From Coprococcus sp. (lineage in GTDB: Bacteria; Bacillota; Clostridia; Lachnospirales; Lachnospiraceae), in NCBI GenBank assembly GCA_016296785.1, contig JAEDHX010000076.1, positions 1 through 8,643 of the forward strand: a stretch of 8,643 nucleotides of DNA, in the 5' to 3' direction. How positions within the stretch are numbered: the first letter of the stretch is position 1; each line of letters starts with the position of its first letter. Below, piece by piece: positions 5,610 to 8,643 of the stretch. A program made the translations under genes and the position numbers. The notes under the pieces were generated by a model. It did not search any database and was not told where the DNA came from. It saw only the letters and a list, made by a program, of their open reading frames with translations.

Positions 5610-5723
5610 ATGAAGGTTAGAGCATCAGTAAAACCTATATGCGATAAGTGCAAAGTTATCAAAAGAAAAGGTATCGTTAGAGTTATCTGTGAGAACCCTA
5701 AGCACAAACAGCGTCAAGGTTAA
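5610..5723 (+). CDS. rpmJ: 50S ribosomal protein L36 (bL36), zinc-binding form
   Basis: A 37-residue protein, the exact length of standard bL36, the smallest large-subunit protein, bound to 23S rRNA domains II and V region. The sequence MKVRASVKPICDKCKVIKRK (1-20) and the tail NPKHKQRQG (29-37) are diagnostic. The zinc ribbon ligands C11, C14, C27 and H32 are all present, so this is the C+ paralogue type, not the zinc-free form induced by zinc starvation in some bacteria. The start is preceded by AAAGGAGA (5595-5602) with a seven-base spacer; the longer in-frame ATG at 5541 coincides with the promoter -35 region and has no support. A terminator-like hairpin follows the stop. Confidence 0.96.
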   Translation: MKVRASVKPICDKCKVIKRKGIVRVICENPKHKQRQG

Positions 5724-5730
5724 TCAAAAA

Positions 5731-5781
5731 AAGAATGAGGTATTTGGGATGATAGCCCATCCGGGAGAATACCTTGTTTTT
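5731..5781 (+). terminator. Intrinsic terminator-like hairpin after rpmJ
   Basis: AGGTATT (5738-5744) pairs perfectly with AATACCT (5768-5774); weaker A-U and G-U pairs extend the stem to 5731 and 5781. An inner stem GGATG (5747-5751) with CATCC (5758-5762) tops it. The 3' side runs into TTGTTTTTGT, a T-rich tract, and an A-rich tract precedes the stem. Starting eight bases after the rpmJ stop, it fits a terminator closing the spc-type transcript, probably leaky. An attenuator role for the rpsM operon is possible. Confidence 0.65.
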
Positions 5782-5786
5782 GTACG

Positions 5787-5805
5787 TCAACACATAAGGT
5801 GTTGA
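5787..5805 (+). other. Second hairpin in the rpmJ-rpsM gap
   Basis: TCAACAC (5787-5793) pairs perfectly with GTGTTGA (5799-5805) around loop ATAAG, followed by the T-rich ATTGTTTTA. It could be a weak second terminator. CAACAC here can alternatively pair with GTGTTG at 5908-5913, which would compete with the hairpin at 5896-5915. Confidence 0.5.
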
Positions 5806-5824
5806 ATTGTTTTAGAAGCGGCTG

Positions 5825-5844
5825 TAGTATGCCTATGCATACTA
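5825..5844 (+). other. Third hairpin in the rpmJ-rpsM gap
   Basis: TAGTATGC (5825-5832) pairs perfectly with GCATACTA (5837-5844) around the four-base loop CTAT. It is followed by GTAAAAATATAG, so not by a T-run. The word TATGC recurs at 5828, 5834, 5884 and 5917. Unknown role. Confidence 0.5.
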
Positions 5845-5895
5845 GTAAAAATATAGAAATATTATGGCGAAGGACTGTCAGTATATGCATTTCAC

Positions 5896-5915
5896 CCCAA
5901 TACAACTGTGTTGGG
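5896..5915 (+). promoter_or_regulatory. Inverted repeat just upstream of the rpsM promoter
   Basis: CCCAATAC (5896-5903) pairs with GTGTTGGG (5908-5915), eight pairs including one G-U, loop AACT. It covers the interval where the -35 of the rpsM promoter would lie (the -10 is at 5925), so as DNA it could be an operator; as RNA from an upstream promoter it would be a stable hairpin. Confidence 0.5.
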
Positions 5916-5921
5916 ATATGC

Positions 5922-5930
5922 TGGTATAAT
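5922..5930 (+). promoter_or_regulatory. Extended -10 promoter for the alpha operon (rpsM)
   Basis: TGGTATAAT is a perfect extended -10 (TG, one base, TATAAT at 5925-5930). No good -35 stands 16-18 bases upstream; extended -10 promoters tolerate this. Predicted start near 5937 leaves a leader of about 32 bases with GGAGGT (5955-5960). With the hairpin after rpmJ, it divides the cluster into two main transcription units. Confidence 0.65.
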
Positions 5931-5968
5931 TTGTCAAACAAGAAGAATTTTTACGGAGGTTAATTAGA

Positions 5969-6337
5969 ATGGCTCGTATTTCAGGTGTTGATTTACCAAG
6001 AGAGAAGCGTGTAGAAATTGGACTTACTTATGTATATGGTATTGGTTTAGTATCTTCACAGCGTATTCTTAAGGAAGCAAATGTTAATCCTGACACTCGT
6101 TGCGCTGACTTAACTGATGATGAAGTTAGAAGAATCAGTGAAGTTGTTAATGCAACACAGACTGTTGAAGGAGATTTACGTAGAGAAGTAGCTCTTAATA
6201 TTAAGCGTTTACAGGAAATTGCATGTTACCGTGGTAAGCGTCATAGACAGGGACTTCCAGTTCGTGGTCAGAAGACAAAGACAAACGCTAGAACTCGTAA
6301 GGGTCCTAAGAAGACAGTTGCTAATAAGAAGAAATAA
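5969..6337 (+). CDS. rpsM: 30S ribosomal protein S13 (uS13)
   Basis: A 122-residue S13, which sits in the head of the 30S subunit, touches P-site tRNA with its C-terminal tail and forms intersubunit bridges with the large subunit. MARISGVDLP (1-10) is the conserved start; the helix-two-turn-helix region YGIGLVSSQRIL (23-34) follows; the signature GLPVRGQKTKTNARTRKG spans 95-112, then a lysine-rich tail. GGAGGT (5955-5960) lies eight bases before ATG. It is first gene of the alpha operon, behind its own likely promoter, and is followed by a 112-base gap to rpsK, longer than usual for these two genes. Confidence 0.97.
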   Translation: MARISGVDLPREKRVEIGLTYVYGIGLVSSQRILKEANVNPDTRCADLTDDEVRRISEVVNATQTVEGDLRREVALNIKRLQEIACYRGKRHRQGLPVRGQKTKTNARTRKGPKKTVANKKK

Positions 6338-6359
6338 TTTCTTATTTGCATAACGTGTT

Positions 6360-6377
6360 TCTTCTATATATAGAAGA
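6360..6377 (+). other. 18-base perfect palindrome between rpsM and rpsK
   Basis: TCTTCTATATATAGAAGA is a perfect inverted repeat, so it could be a protein-binding dyad or a weak AU hairpin. It lies 22 bases after the rpsM stop. No T-run follows (TATATGATTAG), so it is not a classical terminator. Confidence 0.5.
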
Positions 6378-6414
6378 TATATGATTAGAGAATTAGATTA
6401 GTAATATACATTTG

Positions 6415-6420
6415 TATAAT
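6415..6420 (+). promoter_or_regulatory. Possible -10 element for rpsK
   Basis: A perfect TATAAT lies 29 bases before the rpsK ATG, with TG directly adjoining rather than one base away. No credible -35 is present; TTAGAT (6393-6398) at 16 bases is poor. In AT-rich spacer sequence a chance TATAAT is likely, so this is tentative. The rpsK ribosome binding site AGGAGG is at 6435-6440. Confidence 0.3.
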
Positions 6421-6449
6421 TTTGAGAAAACCATAGGAGGTTTAAGTTA

Positions 6450-6845
6450 ATGGCTAAACAGGCTACTAAAAAAGTGACTAAGAAGCGTGTTAAGAAGAGC
6501 GTACAGCATGGACAGGCACATATTCAGTCATCTTTCAATAATACAATCGTTACATTAACAGACGCTGAAGGTAATGCACTTTCATGGGCAAGCGCAGGCG
6601 GATTAGGCTTTAAGGGTTCAAAGAAGTCAACTCCTTATGCTGCTCAGATGGCTGCAGAGACAGCTGCTAAGGCTGCTGCACCTTACGGTTTAAAGACAGT
6701 TGACGTTATGGTAAAGGGTCCAGGTTCTGGAAGAGAGGCAGCTATTCGTGCCCTTTCAGCATGTGGAATCGATGTTGTTAGTATCAAGGATGTAACACCA
6801 GTACCACACAATGGTTGTCGTCCACCAAAGAGAAGAAGAGTATAA
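6450..6845 (+). CDS. rpsK: 30S ribosomal protein S11 (uS11)
   Basis: A 131-residue S11, a platform protein of the 30S subunit that contacts 16S rRNA near the E-site mRNA and works with S6, S18 and S21 in assembly. A basic N-terminal tail (residues 1-17) is followed by AHIQSSFNNTIVTLTD (23-38), SAGGLGFKGSKKSTPYAAQ (48-66), VKGPGSGREAAIRAL (88-102) and the invariant ending HNGCRPPKRRRV (120-131). The HNG motif is the site of isoaspartate formation reported for the E. coli protein. AGGAGG at 6435-6440 precedes ATG by nine bases. It ends TAA TAG, and rpsD begins 18 bases later, so S11 and S4 are cotranslated from one message. Confidence 0.97.
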   Translation: MAKQATKKVTKKRVKKSVQHGQAHIQSSFNNTIVTLTDAEGNALSWASAGGLGFKGSKKSTPYAAQMAAETAAKAAAPYGLKTVDVMVKGPGSGREAAIRALSACGIDVVSIKDVTPVPHNGCRPPKRRRV

Positions 6846-6863
6846 TAGGAGGTACAAGATAAG

Positions 6864-7457
6864 ATGGCAGTAGATAGAACCCCAGTTCTTAAGAGATGCA
6901 GATCTTTAGGCATGGAGCCAATGTATCTCGGAATAGATAAGAAATCAAGAAGAAAATCATTAAGAGCAAACAAGAAGATGAGTGAGTATGGACTTCAGCT
7001 CCGTGAGAAGCAGAAGGCTAAGTTCATCTATGGTGTATTAGAGAAGCCTTTCCGTAATCTTTATGCTAAGGCTGAGCAGCAGAAGGGATTAACAGGTCCT
7101 AACCTTATGGTATTACTTGAGTTAAGACTTGATAATATCATCTTCAGAATGGGATTTGCCAGAACAAGAAGAGAGGCTAGACAGATCGTTGATCATAAGC
7201 ATGTACTTGTTAATGGTAAGTGTGTAAACATTCCATCATACCAGGTTAAGCCAGGTGACAAGATTGAAATCAGAGAGAAGAGTAAGTCTCTTCAGAGATA
7301 TAAGGACATTATGGCTGCAACAGAGGGACAGCTTGTTCCAGGTTGGATGACAGCTGACAGAGAAACTCTTTCAGGTGAAATCGTTGAGAAGCCAAGCAGA
7401 GAGCAGATTGATGTTCCTGTAAATGAGACCCTTATTGTCGAGTTATATTCTAAGTAA
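6864..7457 (+). CDS. rpsD: 30S ribosomal protein S4 (uS4)
   Basis: A 197-residue S4, a primary 16S rRNA binder that nucleates 30S body assembly and lines the mRNA entry tunnel. The N-terminal domain (MAVDRTPVLKRCRSLGMEP, 1-19) has a single cysteine, so it is the zinc-free type. The S4 RNA-binding domain spans about 85-140, from LELRLDNIIFRMGFARTRRE through VNGKCVNIPSYQVKPGD to IEIREKS. The C-terminus ends VELYSK, normal. AGGAGG (6847-6852) is 11 bases before ATG. Its position between rpsK and rpoA matches clostridia and E. coli, not Bacillus subtilis, where rpsD is elsewhere. S4 represses the alpha operon in E. coli; whether it does so here is not shown. Confidence 0.97.
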   Translation: MAVDRTPVLKRCRSLGMEPMYLGIDKKSRRKSLRANKKMSEYGLQLREKQKAKFIYGVLEKPFRNLYAKAEQQKGLTGPNLMVLLELRLDNIIFRMGFARTRREARQIVDHKHVLVNGKCVNIPSYQVKPGDKIEIREKSKSLQRYKDIMAATEGQLVPGWMTADRETLSGEIVEKPSREQIDVPVNETLIVELYSK

Positions 7458-7511
7458 TAGCTAATATTATCCGGAGTGTAGCAGTTAAATACCCATAAAG
7501 GAGGGGCTTAA

Positions 7512-8468
7512 ATGTTTGAGTTTGAGAAACCAAAAATTGAGATAGTCGAGATTTCAGATGATAACAAGTATGGTAAATTTGTAGTAGAACCTTTAGAGAG
7601 AGGATACGGTACAACACTTGGTAATTCACTTAGAAGAATTATGCTTTCTTCATTACCGGGAACAGCTGTAACTCACGTTAAGATTAAAGGCGTTTTGCAC
7701 GAGTTTAGCTCAATTCCTGGTGTAAAGGAAGATGTTACAGAGATAGTAATGAACATCAAGGAGCTCGTTATTAGAAATAATTCTCTTACAAATGAGTCAA
7801 AGAGGGCATATATTGAGGCATCTGGTGATTGCGTAGTTAAGGCATCTGACATTCAGGTGGATGGTGATCTTGAGATTATCAATCCTGATTTAGTAATTGC
7901 TAACTTAAGTGGTCCTGATGCTAAGCTTGAGATGGAGCTTACAATCGAGAATGGTCGTGGATATGTTGGTTCTGATAAGAACAAGGAATCAGACGCACCT
8001 ATTGATGTAATTGCTGTTGACTCAATTTATACACCAGTTGAGAGAGTAAATCTTACAGTACAGAATACTCGTGTAGGTCAGATTACAGATTATGACAAGC
8101 TGACTCTTGATGTATTTACAAATGGCGCATTAGCTCCAGATGAAGCTGTAAGTCTTGCGGCAAGGGTACTTGTAGAGCATTTGAATCTTTTCGTTGATTT
8201 ATCAGAGAATGCTAAATCAGTTGATGTTATGGTTGAAAGCGTAACAGACGAGAAGGAGAAGGTTCTTGAAATGAATATTGATGAGCTTGAATTATCAGTT
8301 CGTTCATACAACTGCTTAAAGAGAGCTGGAATCAATACAGTAGAAGAGTTAATTAATAAGACTCCAGAGGATATGATGAAGGTTCGTAACCTCGGACGTA
8401 AGTCATTAGATGAAGTGTTAGCTAAGCTTAAGGAATTAGGTTTATCACTTAACATGAACGATGACTAA
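7512..8468 (+). CDS. rpoA: DNA-directed RNA polymerase subunit alpha
   Basis: A 318-residue alpha subunit, which dimerises to scaffold beta and beta-prime and contacts UP elements and activators. The N-terminal domain (about 1-230) has PLERGYGTTLGNSLRRIMLS (27-46), whose arginines correspond to the E. coli alpha R45 region needed for beta binding. A flexible linker (about 231-250) leads to the C-terminal domain, with SVRSYNCLKRAGI (262-274) and NLGRKSLDEV (293-302). The DNA-contact residues R264, N267, C268, G295, K297 and S298 align with E. coli R265, N268, C269, G296, K298 and S299. AAAGGAGGGG (7497-7506) precedes ATG. The 54-base gap from rpsD shows no convincing promoter. Confidence 0.98.
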   Translation: MFEFEKPKIEIVEISDDNKYGKFVVEPLERGYGTTLGNSLRRIMLSSLPGTAVTHVKIKGVLHEFSSIPGVKEDVTEIVMNIKELVIRNNSLTNESKRAYIEASGDCVVKASDIQVDGDLEIINPDLVIANLSGPDAKLEMELTIENGRGYVGSDKNKESDAPIDVIAVDSIYTPVERVNLTVQNTRVGQITDYDKLTLDVFTNGALAPDEAVSLAARVLVEHLNLFVDLSENAKSVDVMVESVTDEKEKVLEMNIDELELSVRSYNCLKRAGINTVEELINKTPEDMMKVRNLGRKSLDEVLAKLKELGLSLNMNDD

Positions 8469-8539
8469 TACAATTACCACTCACGCTGAAGAATAGTAAG
8501 CACAGTGAAGACCCAATCGGGTAAGGAGGATATTTTAAA

Positions 8540-8643
8540 ATGGCAAAGTATAGAAAGCTTGGAAAAGCAAGTGCACAGAGAAATGCATTACTTCGTAATC
8601 AGGTAACACAGTTATTATATCACGGCAAGATTAAGACAACTGA
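8540..8643 (+). CDS. rplQ: 50S ribosomal protein L17 (bL17), 5' part
   Basis: Thirty-four codons plus two bases before the window ends. MAKYRKLGKASAQRNALLRN (1-20) and QLLYHGKIKTT (24-34) match the conserved L17 N-terminus (YRKLGR-x2-x2-R-x-ALLRNL, then LL-x-H-x-x-I-x-TT). L17 is a large-subunit protein near the polypeptide exit tunnel. AAGGAGGA (8523-8530) precedes ATG by nine bases. It is the usual last gene of the alpha operon. The 71-base gap after rpoA holds a small ACCC-AATC-GGGT stem (8511-8522) just before the ribosome binding site and no T-run. Confidence 0.95.
   Translation, partial: MAKYRKLGKASAQRNALLRNQVTQLLYHGKIKTT

Noticed and set aside
5885..5929. Possible leader peptide MHFTPIQLCWDMLV with AAGGA ten bases upstream
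   Set aside because: Its codons overlap the -35 interval and -10 of the rpsM promoter, so it would be absent from that transcript, and no run of regulatory codons is present.
8090..8455. 121-codon minus-strand open frame opposite rpoA
   Set aside because: It is the serine/threonine-rich reverse shadow of the alpha C-terminal coding region; no start signal or family resemblance.

Overview
This window is a ribosomal-protein supercluster: the distal part of the spc operon followed by the alpha operon. All 15 genes lie on the + strand. In order they are rpsH (3' end only), rplF, rplR, rpsE, rpmD, rplO, secY, adk, map, infA, rpmJ, rpsM, rpsK, rpsD, rpoA and rplQ (5' end only); 13 of the 15 are intact apart from the two cut by the window edges, plus rpsD which is also intact, so every internal gene is complete. 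The AT-rich composition, heavy use of AGA for arginine, strong AAGGAGG-type ribosome binding sites, the adk-map-infA-rpmJ insertion after secY and the presence of rpsD between rpsK and rpoA all point to a low-GC Clostridia. The S4 and RpoA sequences suggest Lachnospiraceae (Butyrivibrio/Roseburia/Lachnospira-like). The family is an inference from memory of such proteins, not a search result.

Layout. Positions 1-2302 hold the 50S/30S proteins S8 (end), L6, L18, S5, L30 and L15, tightly packed except for a 136-base gap after rpsH. SecY (2305-3615) follows L15 through a TAATAATG junction. A 141-base-scale gap with three inverted repeats precedes adk (3758-4402), which joins map (4405-5172) through a second TAATAATG junction. 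infA (5224-5442) and rpmJ (5610-5723) follow, each behind a plausible sigma-A promoter. After rpmJ there is a terminator-like hairpin, a 245-base structured gap and an extended -10 promoter that starts the alpha operon: rpsM, rpsK, rpsD, rpoA and rplQ.

How the genes work together. The products build the two ribosomal subunits, start translation (IF-1), trim the initiator methionine (Map), balance adenylates (Adk), insert membrane proteins (SecY) and make the core of RNA polymerase (alpha). Co-expression of these functions is a known ancient arrangement.

Novelty. I find no new enzymatic or defence system; the coding content is ordinary housekeeping. What deserves a second look is between the genes: the unusually long, structured gaps at 53-188, 3616-3757, 5443-5609, 5724-5968 and 6338-6449. 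They carry hairpins, 11-base-period repeats, a shared ATTAGTAAT word and candidate internal promoters, and suggest that this cluster is divided into more transcription units than its gene order implies. The KOW-domain gene often found between map and infA in Firmicutes is absent. No gap exceeds 300 bases.
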